From NCBI GenBank assembly GCA_003864495.1, contig ML133471.1, positions 1-64,000 of the forward strand: 64,000 nt of DNA, given 5' to 3'. A model generated the notes under the pieces. It worked only from the letters and a program-made list of their open reading frames with translations. It made no database searches and was not told the origin of the DNA. Source of the DNA: Nemopilema nomurai. Its lineage: Eukaryota; Cnidaria; Scyphozoa; Rhizostomeae; Rhizostomatidae. Shown here one piece after another: positions 48,614 to 62,059 of this stretch (position 1 is its first letter; every line of letters starts with the position of its first letter). Both the position numbers and the translations under genes were made by a program.

Positions 48614-51600
48614 CTACTCTAGAGTTGCTCCTTTAATGGAACAGAAGGTAATTGCAAGCAAAAAAGCACAAATGAATATCCAGAAGCAGACATTGTCGAG
48701 TACTTTGGAGACGGCCCGCCACTCGCTTTGCCTATGTGCCCTCTCTTCTTCTCGCTCCATGCTATCAATGATCCTCGTCAAGTGCTTGCTGATCTTTTTC
48801 AGTGAATTCTTATCGGCCTTCGAGTCCAGCTTCAAGTCTTTCAGGATGTTCCGACTGCGCTCCTTGTTGTTCCAAAGACAACCCGGTTGCCTCAGTGCAT
48901 TTTCCGCTTTCCACAGGCGCCCGGGGTGGCAACACTCAAGCTCATCGTTGACAGTTGTAGTCAAATTGGACTCCTCTCTTTTGGACTTGCGGTTCCCTCT
49001 CTTGGTCTTGATCATGATTCCAAAGAACGGTGCCAGTTTGTTAAGCAGATATTTTCGCATCCAGAGAGGCATGATGGTTACGCTTGCATTGGCATAGTAG
49101 ATACTTAAGCTGTAGCAAACTGTTATTGTCAAAAGAAACATTGCGAGAAGAACAAGGCCAAGGAAATAGCTGAACAATGGTATCACCTTGGAGCTATCTG
49201 GCATCAAATCTATAGAGGAAGTGAGAAAAAGAGCCATGGCGAGAACGAGGCTGACCACAAATGAAGATCTCTCACCTAGAAAAAGAACGGTTTCACATCA
49301 AAGCTAGCAAGCCATACAAAAGAAGACAACGAGGCCACAAAACCTTAAGTAGGAAGAAGCTCTTTCCAAGATTAAACTATCAATTCGTGGCAGAATTGCC
49401 TTATTTTGGATCCTCTTCAAAGAATACATTTTTCAATGCAAATAGTGTACCCACTTATGTCAAAAAGCCAGTAAAAATCTGTGGCTAGGTACATTAGACA
49501 AAACTTCACGTTTCCACACTAATGAAAATTTAAGCATCGATTCATATTTGCAAGATATGGAGGGCGAATTTGATTTCAAGACGGCGTAAATACTCTTTTA
49601 ATTTCTGAACAATAATATATCGAACAATTAATATCTTTTGTAGCCAAGAGGTGACAACTTAAAGCCAGAAAGTAAGAAATATCTAGACGGGCTCTACAAA
49701 GACATGAAAATCTCAAACTTACTTGTGCCTGCTGGTATGAGATAGACGACGACTGTCAAGAAAGAGAAAATCATGTTCGGAGCAATGAGATTGATAAGTA
49801 AAAACAATGGCTTCCTTTTGATAACGAGATTGAATGTGACTTCGTCGAACTTGTTCACACAACATGCATGAAGTGTTTGGGTTTTCTTAGTGTCCATAGA
49901 AATTATTATCCATTCGACATTTTCTGTGAATAAAGGATCAAAGATATGAAATTTCAAAAAATACAAAAAGTGAAAAGGCAGTGAATGTAGTGAGTTGTAA
50001 AGTAGCCATACCAGTTTCAGGCTTAATCAACTGCACTGTATCTCAATTAAATTGCTAATGAAATATAGAATATAATGGAAACAGTGGAAATGTAATGATG
50101 CATACTTGAAGCGAATGACATAAAGTAGCATCACAAAAGTACATAATTTTTGGGTTTTTAGTTGCAAGTGGTTTGATACTAAAAGTCTTTAAATTACTGA
50201 GAAAAGAAGGTCATTTTCCCATTTACAAGAATCTTGCAACTATCGCATTAAGAAAAAGGACCCTTAATTTTTCAGTAGTGGATAACAATAGACATTGAGC
50301 CATATGCTCAAGTTACCTAAATTATGTTGAACTAACTTTAATGATCGTAGGTTACCATACTGGTTTTTAAAATCAATTCCCGGGTTTGATACAAATAAGA
50401 TGAAAAATTCCTAGTTGGAAAACGAGTGAGTGGGTACCCCCAAAAATAGATTTCCAACACCAAATATATAACGCTTTCCGAAAAATCCGCTTCGCTAAAT
50501 GTACTTTGAGCACTTCAAAAGTTAATAAAAGCATGTTTCTCTAAGATCCCAAGCAACCTAATCTACAAGACACCCATGTGAGGTTCTGAAGACTGAAAAA
50601 GCAACTGATTTTGGATAGGGCGATCGAATGTCTTCTTTGTGGTCTTATCACCAGAGCTGTTATCTTGAGAACGCTCTTTCTAAAATTTGTAAGTTTCTAC
50701 CTACAAATCACGAAGATGACTTGAGGGCGATAAATAGCAGGTTGTCATGCAAAAATATTGAATGCTTCATCGTGTTTCAATCGTTTGTTTACCTGTTGAT
50801 GGAAGATAACATCTGCTTGCATGGAACACGCGGAGTATTTTGCTCGCTCGACATTTCAAAGTGGCATTTTCTACGACGGCATTGCCTTATACAATTTAGC
50901 ATTAAGTGTTACTATTGTCTCCATAGAAATGCAGAGACGTACTGATTTCACGAACGGTTGTGAATCACTGTGAAGATTGCATTCAAGTGTTGTACCTGTG
51001 TAATTTGACAGATCTGCTGAGCTCCGTTCAGGGACCAAATTCAATTTCAGGCTGTCGTACGTGAAACTTCCGAATCTAAACTCGCATTTTTGGGTGTCGA
51101 ATGGAAATTTCGCCACATTGATCCCGCAACTGATGCGAAACATGATGGGAGACAGCCACTTGGCCTTGCCGTCGCTTGTTAGTGTGACTCGAGTCTTCAA
51201 AGTGTCCAGAAACCCGTTGTAACTCTTGTCCTCCTCCACACTGGTAAAATAAATGCAAAGCATCAATGCACTTAAATGAAAATGATGGTAATGATGATGA
51301 TAAACCTTTTTAACCGTTGGTTTGACAATAGTGTGAACACTGATAAACACTAACATGAAACAATTTGAGCGATGGGAGTTATTGCTTGCAGGCATTGCAG
51401 GCTCATTGGTTTTCTAAATACCAATCTTCTTAGGCCTTTAAATTGACTAGTATTTTTGAACGGTCTCATTTCATTTGGAAAATAACTCCAAATTTTTAGG
51501 CCCAGAAAGCTAATAGATTTTATGCCATAACATGTACCACAATGGATCAAATAAAAGCAATCATCCACAATGCATTACTATATTTGACTATAAGCAACGA

Positions 51601-54003
51601 TATCACTAAAAATGCTAGTAACTGCTCAATGTATACATCTCTGCTTTTCCTCGTCAGAGATCATTAGTAGTTAACAGCAAATTTTGCGTCTGTAAAAGCT
51701 ACAAAGTCGCAAAAATTCGACCTTGAATTAGATGCCAAAATTATCCTTCTGAAAAGACTAAAGCCTCTGATTCGATTCGCAAGAAGAAGGTATTTGTATC
51801 AGAAAACCAAGAGACAAGATGTAAAACAAAGCCCCACGAAGGGATCAACAAAGTTGTCTTACTTTGCGTAAAGGTATAAATCCGGAGTCCAGACTTGACC
51901 GGGCTGCACATTGATCTGTGTAATACCACCATACTTTTTAGGGTCCCATTTAAGATTTGGATTGTACCAGATCTAGAAAAGGCAAATTGGACTGAGTGTT
52001 ATGCATTGCAGACTATCTTTCTTGTTTAATTGGTGAAGCGATAGCCGCCTTTTCTTGCATATGGTCTGATACTCTCTCTTTGAAAAATGAATCAGAATTT
52101 TCTTCGTATTCTTTGAGCAATACTCTAGGGTGAGAGATCCGATGATTCCCAACAGATACTTGGTCTTGTGTACCCTGGGTAGGTCTTATGTGGAAAGTGT
52201 AGTCATGACTGATGCTCCAACACAACTGAATTGCTTTTTCAGTTTTGATTTTTAAATAAAGAGAAACAAAGACGGTTTGGATAAGTAAACATGTGAAAAT
52301 GGAAGAATAAACATGTTCTAGAAATAATGAAATTATCAACGAAACAGTGGAAAAGAATTTCATTCAAATTAGCATGGATCGGCGGCACCATATATTTTGC
52401 TTCACTTTTTTATTCGTCCCTCTTCAAAGTATGCAAACGTTGGGAAAGGAATCGAAGCTGGCAAAATAGATAGCCAGTTGTGGATAAAAGATCACATGAT
52501 AGTTGTGAGGAGAGCGCATGATGGGCTGTCTTACGACCAATCACCGTGCTCTTAATACTTTCTTCTTTTAGAAGAGTCAAAGTGAAAAGACGAACTCTTC
52601 CTGTCTACATAGAATGACATTTCGCATAGATATGTAGACAGACGCCAAAGTTCCTTGATCAAAAGACGACCTAGCTTGCCTAATAATATGAATTGTTTGT
52701 CGCTATGTAATATAAAATAAAACAACGAAGCACACGAAAAAGTGTGTTGTTTAGGCATTTTTCCATTGCCGACGAAAGTCTTAGATGTAAATAAATCATA
52801 GGTTTTCATGGAAGCATCACGCAATTAAGGATAGGTGAATCATGGAATCGCTAAGCTGTGCACCTGGCGAATGAAAGCATTCAATATCACGTGCTCGTTG
52901 GTTTCCTCCTGTAAAAAGAAACCAGAAACATCATCAGTCTCTTTTCAATATCAATGACGGTTTAAGTAAAAATTTTCATTGTACAGTATTGCTTGGAATA
53001 CTGGAAGAAAACGACATCATCAGCGACTTAAAAATACTCGCCTTTAGCATGATCAGGGACATTAATCACGTTATGCAAGAAGAATTTTCGCAGAAAGGCC
53101 TAGACTAAATAATTTCGAAAACAAGAATTGAAGATTTCAGCTAATAACTGGCAAATAATAAAAGCATGTCATCCTCTTAATGCTGCCAACAAAATCCCTT
53201 CTACCTTAAGTCAGTAACATTTTTCATCTATATTTTCATCGGCATTATTTCAGCTTGAAAGCATGCTATTGTTGCCAAAAACACGATCATGCACTTCGAG
53301 AGCTGTAAAGTTTTGAACCGTAGTTTGAACTAATTTGAAGAAAAGCATCTTTACTTTCTAAATTTAGCAAGAAAATTTCAACTGACACTTCTCAATAGGT
53401 ATGTAAAAAGAGTGGAAATATGCATGAGCAAATTGTTACTACGACACAGTGATTGCAAAAATTGCTTGTAACTTTGTTACCAAAGGCCTGATCTAAAACA
53501 GGATAGCTTCATAGCTTAGGCAATAGGCTGGCATGCTGCTAGCGACCCACCAAGACAGATTCTATTGCTCTAACATTTTGCTAAAGGAGTAACTGCGGTA
53601 TGTGTTTGCCATCTAACCAAACCTCTCTTGCTTTGCTTCAAACCATTCGGCTTCAATCCAAGTTATTGCGTCATCAACTTCTAGGAGGGCCATTTACTCG
53701 GATTCGCTATTCTACCCACTGCGCTTGGATCGGGACAGTTATATTTTACTTAAGCAGTGTCACCTGCCACAAAAATGCATTGGGAATGTGGCCGCTTACC
53801 ACATCGACGAGTTGATTCAACGTCATGCCAATTGACACGTTGGCTCTTCGTCTGCCGTTGTACTCTTCGGGCAACAGTAGCATGCTCGCATTTGGACGAA
53901 GGTCATTGTGCAGCCTAACTTCGTGGGTCACTAAAACGCACGTACCCACAGACATCAGGAGGCTGGCTGCAAAAACTACGATGACGATGTCTCCAAGCTG
54001 CAT
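48614..54003 (-). CDS. Cys-loop ligand-gated ion channel subunit, nicotinic acetylcholine receptor alpha-like
   Basis: Six coding exons on the minus strand: 54003-53800, 52908-52864, 51972-51863, 51240-50996, 49923-49723 and 49275-48614. All junctions are GT/AG with matching phases, giving 488 codons. Order: signal peptide about 1-22; extracellular domain with sequons N38, N55 and N199; loop A WTPDLYLYAN (111-120); Cys-loop C158 to C172 with FPFD; vicinal Cys pair C222-C223 typical of alpha subunits; TM1 about 240-263; TM2 about 272-292 with E270, L280 (9') and D291; TM3 about 300-323; intracellular loop with CC and further Cys; TM4 about 464-483 (CFWIFICAFLLAITF). It assembles in the plasma membrane as a pentamer, and the TM2 charges predict cation selectivity. 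Odd: loop D Trp is F80, loop B Trp is F179, loop C aromatics are H220 and F227, so the classical acetylcholine box is mostly altered. The ATG at 54003 is the first in frame. Confidence 0.92.
52381..52600. mobile_element. Diverged copy of the foldback element, in the receptor intron 2
   Basis: From GGCGG at 52381 through GTATGCAAACGTTGGGAAA (52431-52449) and ATAGCCAGT (52471-52479), this follows one arm of the element at 47568-47918 read on the minus strand (there GTATGCAGACGTTGGGAAA). Similarity fades toward the right. It lies between exons 2 and 3 of the nicotinic-type subunit gene. The right boundary is approximate. Confidence 0.5.
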
Positions 54004-57000
54004 TTTCTTCAACACACGGGAACAATGAACACTGACTACGATTGAATGGAGTAAGTTTGTCTCAGCGCCAATCCACTGTCGCTGCTTCCAATGACTCTCT
54101 GGTTATTGTTGATACACACTCATATCATCAAGAACCCTACGAGATGAAAACAACTGACTTTCACCAGGCTGTGATCGCTCAGACGTTTCATATTTTATGC
54201 AAAAAAACAGATGTTCTCTGATGCAAATAAAGCTTTGTTCAATAGAATTTTATTAGTTAAAGAAGCTTGCGTATTTTTCAGCTTTTTGTTAAGAAATTGA
54301 TCAGTCTATTAGAGTCTTTGGAGGTTTTAATGCAAACTAGAAATTGGTAAAAAGACAACGCGGATTATACGGTGATTTGAGAGCCAATGTACTATATACC
54401 TGTTATGAGATTCGTTCTTCAGTTCACAACTGTAACGGCTCACTGGAGACGTAAACGAAAATGACAATAGCTCATGTCAGTGGTTATGTTCAGAGACAGT
54501 GAAATCGTAGACTTTTGTTCTATGTCATTGTCAAGGTGTGGAATGCTTGGACATGTACAATCTCTGTCAGATCTAGAATACACACTATTGATGAAGGGGA
54601 CCGTTTTATTGAATAAATAATTCAATAATATTCAAAGCTATATTACGTATGCATCTTTATGAGAAAAGAGATACTGGCTTACTTCTACAAAGACTACAGG
54701 CTACAAAGACCTTCGGTTGTTGTTCGATCGGGTAAATCAAATGTAACCGGATAGACCGAATTAATAAACATGTATGTCAACGGTTTCTTGGTCATCTACA
54801 AATCTTTGAATAGATTTTCACACCATGCAAAGATATGCAACCAGTGTTATTGCACATTTGTCGCATTAAAATGCAAAATTGGTGTCACAAGTTGCTACGA
54901 CTCTGATGAGAAGAGATTGGTGTCACTTTCATGTCTAACAACAAAAGATGGCAGAGATAGTTTCAATATGCACTTAGTCTGTAAAAAGTGAAGATTTTAA
55001 GATTGGCCTTATATCTAACAGAGCACTCACTAAAATTTTATGTAAACAACCAAAGTCGAAAATGAATAAATTGAAAAACCACATGGACTACACCTTTAGA
55101 AGTTCCCTTCAAGCAAAAATCTATATTCATTCCAAATCCAGCTTTTCTTATTCTAAAAAAACATCACATTTGTTGAACGTGCACCTGAAGCTTGCTGAAA
55201 CTCGCGCATATACAACGAATTCAGCTTTGTACACATCGTGCAATGCAACTTGGTATTCGTACTTAGAAAGGAGCCAAAAGCTTCAAATTCAAATCAATAC
55301 TCACAATATAAGCACAATAAGATAGGAAATAACTTGAAGCCACACTTTGTTGCTGATTTCCCAGACACGAACCGCTGCTCTTGAGTGCGTTGGCTGCGGC
55401 AGTATTGAAGGTATTCAATTCCAGTGCTGTGAAATCGATTTCTTATTTTCAAAAGCAGCCGGAGTAATGTTGCAGGTATTTTTAAAAGAAAACAAACGCT
55501 GACCGGTCTGCTTTGGTGTCTTGAAACGACTCCAGACTAACTAGTACTTTCCTTCTGTCATGAAAATAACTAAGAATGAATTCGAAAGACAGCAACATAA
55601 GCAGCTACCAAGAGAGCAATGTTCGCGCCTTTAACATCTCACAGGTCTGCGTTCTAGCGAAAAATCCGATGGCTACCAAGTTTACAAAGCAGACTGAGCC
55701 AATATGAAGATGGCAACTAGTAGAGTAAGTCTTTTCTCTAGCGAAATTATTAACCATGCGTTCAAGATTCATTATTGAAGGATATATTTGTAAATTAGTC
55801 TTGAATGCGAGAATTGACAATTCTAGAGGACAAAGCATGTTAGAGAGTAACCACCTGTCCCGCCATTGTTTAAGGTAATATTAAAATCCTATATTCTCTG
55901 CGATCAGTTTTGAATCTCTCTGTCATAATTTACTTCCAGCCTCTTTGTGCAGTGATGTCCGCCTGCGGTGTTTTTGTGAAAATGGTATGGCTAATTCGAT
56001 TGAGCAACTTTATCCAGCGTCAGTCTAATGAACGCGTTATACATTCAAATACAGCAAAGTTGAACTAGGAGAAGTTTCTTCTGCTAAAATACTTATTTAT
56101 GTTTTCACTTGATGATGGGGGGAAAGAATCCTCAAAAGTTGCATGTGGATATGAAAGACCCGGTTAGTTGGCACAGAAAACAAGGAGAATGTTTAGTCCT
56201 ATGCATGGAGAAACATTTTGAAATCCCGATTTGGATCATTGAGCAGAACATGGAGATTTTGAGACTTTCTTGGAGTTACCAACCTTTGCAGGAAAAGTTC
56301 TTTCTAGATTATTGCCCTGTGGGATTTACTTCCTGTAGATATTTCTGACAGCATTTTAGTGTAATAATAACGAACGACAATGGGAGTACAATAAAAAACA
56401 AACGATAACCCATATCTTTTTAACTTGGCTCTGAAACTTGGTTGAGACTTTGTTCCAATCCGTGATGATGTCTTAGGCAATTAGTTCTATAGTGTGTTGC
56501 ATGTTTTGCATAAATAGTTCAAACGCTGCATTTTCTTGAGTGATCGAATGTAGATAATTGTTAGTACATCTGTAGTAGGAATGCATTAATGTTTCTGTAG
56601 TGGTGGATATCGTATATTTATTAACCGTTCTTTAGCCAAGTTGTTGTAGAGAATCTCCAACGAGTTCACTTCCATAGAACCTTATTTCAAACGGGTATAC
56701 AAAAAGTTACCAGTCAGGCATACACATGGCTATGCATCATCAACCCATCATAACTGATCGAATGACCTTCACAATTAGCTTACAAGACCATCATCAATCA
56801 TCGCAATTTTTATTGTAAGCAACATTCATATAATGTTTTAGTCACTATATGTGCGTTTAAATGCAAAATTGCAAGTAAGAATGCAATTGTTTCCTTTTGT
56901 TGTTGTACAATAGATTGTAATAAACAAAAGGCCATTAATACGCCTCTTGTAGCGAATAGTTGCTTAGAATTTATCTCTTGTTCTTTAAATGTCTTCTTTC

Positions 57001-60000
57001 CCCAAAAGATTTCTGTAGCAAATGCTTATTCCTAGGCTTTAGCAAATGCTCATGTATGTACCAAAGGCTTTAAATGTTCTAACTATAAAAAGTCTGTATA
57101 AAGATTTAATAATAGCACAGAAGATAAGGATCTAATGAGATGTTTAACTGCATTCTCCTATTCGCATTTAACATGTACTATATCTTGCTTTCATTACTTA
57201 AACTGCTTACAAGCATAAACGTTCTAGAAATGAGCACTACTTCAAATTTTCATTGATGAACGACCGACAAGAATAGAAACATGCAAAAGCGAGTGACATA
57301 AGCATCAAAAAAGTCATTCCAGAAACAACAGGCGTCATTCCAGCAAGTATTCTATGAGTTATCGCCTATGAGTTATTTAAGTGTTAAACTAACGTAAAGT
57401 TGTGTTACAGCCGGAGCATGTGTTCTTTGGTCTGAGGCAAGTGTGAGGAAAAATCCAAAACTTTGATTGAAATATGTAAAGTTTCGGTGTTCAATGTCAT
57501 TGTACAAACAGCTGATTTACTGGATAATTCACGCGAAAAAAATTATTTCAGGAAAGCCTTTCAAAATCAGCTTTACTAACTCAGTACGTTTACCAAAAAA
57601 CTGTGGTTTTGTAAGAGAAACAAAAAGAGAGTCTGCAAAGTGTCAGAGGAAACATGCACAGTAAGAGAGCAATTTAGACTTACCGATCGACAACTCACCA
57701 TTTGACATTAATTCTAAACTTCATTGCCTACAACAAACAAAAAGGACAGATTTTCAAGGCTGGCTGATCTTATATAAAGCAACCTTTCTTGTAAATTGTG
57801 AAAGGGTCCAAATACAAAGGCGCAAACAAACACCGATATCCTGATCTTCTGTCCTTAAAAAGAATCCTTCAAAAGGCTCACATGGGTTTTAAGAGAACAA
57901 AGCGTTTTGTTTTTCACATAAAACAACTTATGTCCACGAATCCAATTGCCTGCTGTCTGGTTGCCTGACACAAGCAAAATGAAAAATTCCTAGTAATAAG
58001 AGGCTAATAAAATCTCGCTTTTCATACTAAGTGTACTGTGATCTTCCGCAAATGACAATCCAATTCGGATCGCCAAATGATTTGCAAAAAATACTCAATC
58101 ATAATCGTGGGTTCCATGCAATCAAAGGCACTACTTGAGCTACTTTTCCTTTGCAAATCAAGCTAATCTGCTGTTCTGTATACAGTTTTGTCTCAATCAA
58201 GTGCAAGATGCAATAAACTCACTGGGCGAAGTAAAGTCGATTTAGGCCGGTGTTATTCGATGTTCGACTTTTATAACTATGAAAAATTTATTTTCATTTT
58301 TAAGTAGTGATAAAAAACACACGTTTAAGATAGTCGCATCGTTAAGTTCAAGTAACTTTTCTGGAGCAAAAGAATTAAAAGCATCTGAAAGTAACTCATG
58401 CTAGGAAACTGAAAGTTTTCAAAGCATTTTCTGGAAAGTGGAGATTGCTTTTCGGCAAAAGGCTCTTGGTGAAGTGCACCAAAAATGTTACCACATATCT
58501 TGCAGCTAGCCTGGAAAACGTGCTAGGGTTGTCTGAACTTAAGCATTCCATTAGACATAGGTACATGTAAAACGTTGCCCCGACAACAACAGAGGCTGAC
58601 TTGAAACGCATCCCATACGTTTCGAAATTATAACTGAATCACATTTGTGACTTCGTCATCCGAACCCCAGTGATTCGACCACTTTAAGCCCACGTGCTTT
58701 GCTTCAGGTTACCATGTAGAATCATAAACTTTGATGTAATGTGAACTGTAATGAAACCGTAATGTGAACATTATTCCTTCACCAAATGTTTTCTTCAGAC
58801 CTCTTTGAGCTTGCTGTACATCATCTTCATGTTCATTTGCACATTATTTTGTATGGAAGAAGATGAAGCTGAATACTGTAATAAAATTGGCGCTAGTATT
58901 TTAGAATTATCATTGAAGCTTCTTTCTTTTTAACCCTCATTGTCTTCTTTAATACATAAAATCATGAATGTCAGCTCAAGGACTCTGGAATTACGCAGAT
59001 GACATTGATAGTAAAGGAACTATTTCAAATTGGTCCATGGATTTACTAATGGTACAATAAGACTGACCACCGAGCCGCATGCCAGCGGAGGCGCAAAAGG
59101 CTCTTCATAATAGCACGAGGGGACTGCAGGAAATCATTATTGCAAAGAATTTTTGTCAATGCAACGAAATAAGCATCACCATGTCAGAATTTCTGCATCA
59201 GTAACATATACTCCTTTTTGCTCCTAACGGCGTCTTCAAAACACCTCTAAAACTGAATTACATCTAGCTTCTGAACAACAAGCTCTCAGTAAGTCCTTAA
59301 GCAACGTTAATGCTCTTGCGGAAAACACATCTGAAAGAACTTTAATCATAATAGATTTGACGACGTTAAAGCTGCTATGGAAGAGATGTTTTGTCTTGTG
59401 CTCTGGTTTGGTCTTGCTTGTTGTTGCCAACACTATGTGGCTTTAAAGCAACAGTTCTTGGAAAGGATTTCGAGCTAGCAGCAGACAAAGGCACGGCACT
59501 TCGAAACGTAGAAATTTTCAAAGAAGTAAACCTGCAAGGAGCTATCATAGCTGTCTTTGCTAGTATGCTTCCGTGTTTAGCAAATTATGGCAAACACAAA
59601 TGGCAAGGTCGCCGTCTTGAAAAAGGAATCAGGTTTTCAAATTATCAAAACAACAAATGTGCAATAAAACGGCCTAAGCGTTGGGACTAAGGTCTGCCAT
59701 TCTTCAACTTTTGACACCTAACTTCTTCATGTATAGCTACCGAAGTAGCGCAGTGCGAACAGAAGCTCTCTCCGATTCAAAGAATTGAACCAAACCTCGC
59801 TGTCAGGTACTGCTAGGAAAAGCTCAACCAATAACCTTGCACAAGGACAAGTATCTGGATAGCCGCCACTAAATAATAATTCACTTAACAGTTACTAAGA
59901 AAGTTTGATGAATTCGATCTTTAGTTCTTGCAATATAATTACTAAAGCGTATGAAAAAACAGCTTATTTGAAAGAAATCCTTATTTACTGTTCGGAAATA

Positions 60001-61404
60001 TACAGTTGGGAGGGGGAGATAGGGTGGGACAGACAAATATTTTTGCAAGTGAAATATTTTTATTTCAGTCTAGCTTGGATTTCCCTGGTTGTTTCACTAA
60101 TTTCCTTAGGGAGAAATAAAAAATGACTAAGAGATATTTTAGCTTTTTGTGATATTCCTTTACCAACATCCACTTCAACCAAAACATGTTGTATGTAAGA
60201 GATACGTGTTAACCTTTGATTTAGTCTTCATTTGTTTCATATTCAAGTGGTTAGAAAACCTGGATATGTTTTACAAAAGCAGCCGTGAACAATTCGCTGA
60301 AATGAGGCTGATTATTTTAATAGTCAATAGTAATCTCTACACGCTTTTTCAAGGCTTACTGATATAAAAACCAGGCAAAGCATGTAACTAACTGCATAAA
60401 GTGTATTCGATGAGCCTATTCTTTCGTTTATGTAAAAGTGCTTGAAAAAACAATTCTATATTCTCACTAGCCCATGGTATATCAGATAAGAGTATACCAC
60501 GCGTTTATTGTAATGATATCTTGATCAGGGAAGTTGCTTAAGATTCGACGATGAGCAACTAGGGAAAGTGTGGGATTTTCCCTATTCCTCGAAGAGGAAG
60601 AATATACTCATATCACCAGAAAAAGTAAGTGCTCCAATCATCTGTTGCACCCGCATTGGTCAATCAAAGTTGGTCATAGGTTGGCATCCAGCTGCTGAAC
60701 AATGCAGTGAAACTGCCAATGTCATGTTGACAGCATCGCAACCAACATTCATGTTTAGGCATTCGAACGTCTTCAACCTTAATCATGAGGATACTCTCCA
60801 CTGTAGAACATTTGCAAACGAATCTTGTTGGGAGTGTCAATACACCAGCACTTGGGCAAATAAGTCATCAAGGTTCATACCTGATTATCCAGAATGTCTT
60901 TCAGTAGAACAGATGTTGCCATTCAGACCTTTCGAACAGTCCCTGAGAAAATTCTTAAGACGTTACGGCTAGCAAGGCCAAGAAATCACATCGCAGTTCA
61001 TTTTGAGGCCAGGCTCGCTTTTTCGAAGAACAAAGGGTAGCTGATTCAAATAGTCTGCATGACTACGGTTCCGATGAAGAATAAGGGAGGTCGCAGTGGA
61101 GGAAACGAAGGTCACAGATAGCAGGCTAACTACATTTTTCCACTACCTATGGACTAGCCACTTAAGATGTCTCAGTTAGTAGAAAACTTGCGAAACCATT
61201 ATCGGTGGCTAGACAGACAATTAGATTCAAGAATTATTTACTCGATGAAATACAGCGACCAAAACCATTGAAGTTGAGGTTGTAAAAGAATATGAACGCC
61301 ACGTATAAATTAGGGTATGCTATGAACGGAATTATTCACAGGGTGGTGCTAAAATTAGAGTGACTGCTAATGGAGGCTACTGACATCTCAGGAAAGAAAA
61401 AAGC
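54004..61404. other. Region without a supportable gene, 7.4 kb
   Basis: The first few hundred bases should include the 5' UTR and promoter of the receptor gene. Beyond that the sequence is AT-rich with short open frames. The longest, 60568-60972 plus (134 codons), has no ATG at its 5' end and no known domain. The frames at 56109-56348 and 59391-59690 also match nothing I know. Confidence 0.45.
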
Positions 61405-61679
61405 CTACTCTCAAGTTCCTAATTGTCAGTGGGGGGAGGGTCTAGTAAGGAGGGGAGGTTGGAATTATTCTAACTAGCGCTAAAATTGGGAGGGGGTGTC
61501 ATAACAGATCGAAATGCTTAGATTTTCCAAAATTTAAAACTAAAAAGATTGGAAGGAGGGATGACTTTTGCACGAAATACGTGATCAGGGAGGGTGATAA
61601 TAAATGAACATGGGTATGCAAATTTTCTGAAATATGGACTTTAACCCCCCCCCCCCTAAAATTAGGAACTTGAGAGTAG
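61405..61679. mobile_element. G-rich terminal-inverted-repeat element (MITE-like)
   Basis: A perfect 20-base inverted repeat, ctactctcaagttcctaatt (61405-61424) and its reverse complement (61660-61679), bounds 275 bases. Just inside each end is a G-run on the respective inward strand (GGGGGGAGGG at the left, a 13-base C run at 61643-61656 at the right). The interior has further GGGAGGGGG, GGAGGGAT and GGGAGGGT blocks at roughly 60-base spacing. No coding sequence. It is most likely a non-autonomous DNA transposon. Target-site duplication is unclear. Confidence 0.7.
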
Positions 61680-62059
61680 CTGATGGATTTTCTGTGGTAT
61701 ATTGCACAATTGATATTATTTTCTTCCGATTAAATCTATCGCCACCTATCGCCTTTTTGCCAGGAGGGGCTCAGCCCCCGAGCCAAGATTCAGAGCTATA
61801 AGTCGTTTAGCACAATGGAACGAACGAATATATGGTATGTAAAAGATGCAGCTTGTTTTATTAGGAAAAATTCTAGAAGAAGGAAATACTCGACATTCAG
61901 AAGGAACTGCGTTTGGATGAAGCAGGTCATCAAAATCTAGTTACTTTCTCCTTATGAATTAAATGCAGAGAAGAGGCATCGGTGTAAATATGCGATTTCC
62001 TTTTCATCATTTATATTATATAACCCACCCCTCCCAACCTCAAAATAAGCCGTCTAAAT

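Noticed and set aside
48537..49108. Plus-strand open frame of 186 codons over the last exon of the receptor subunit
   Set aside because: Antisense shadow of the TM2-TM4 exon; no domain of its own.
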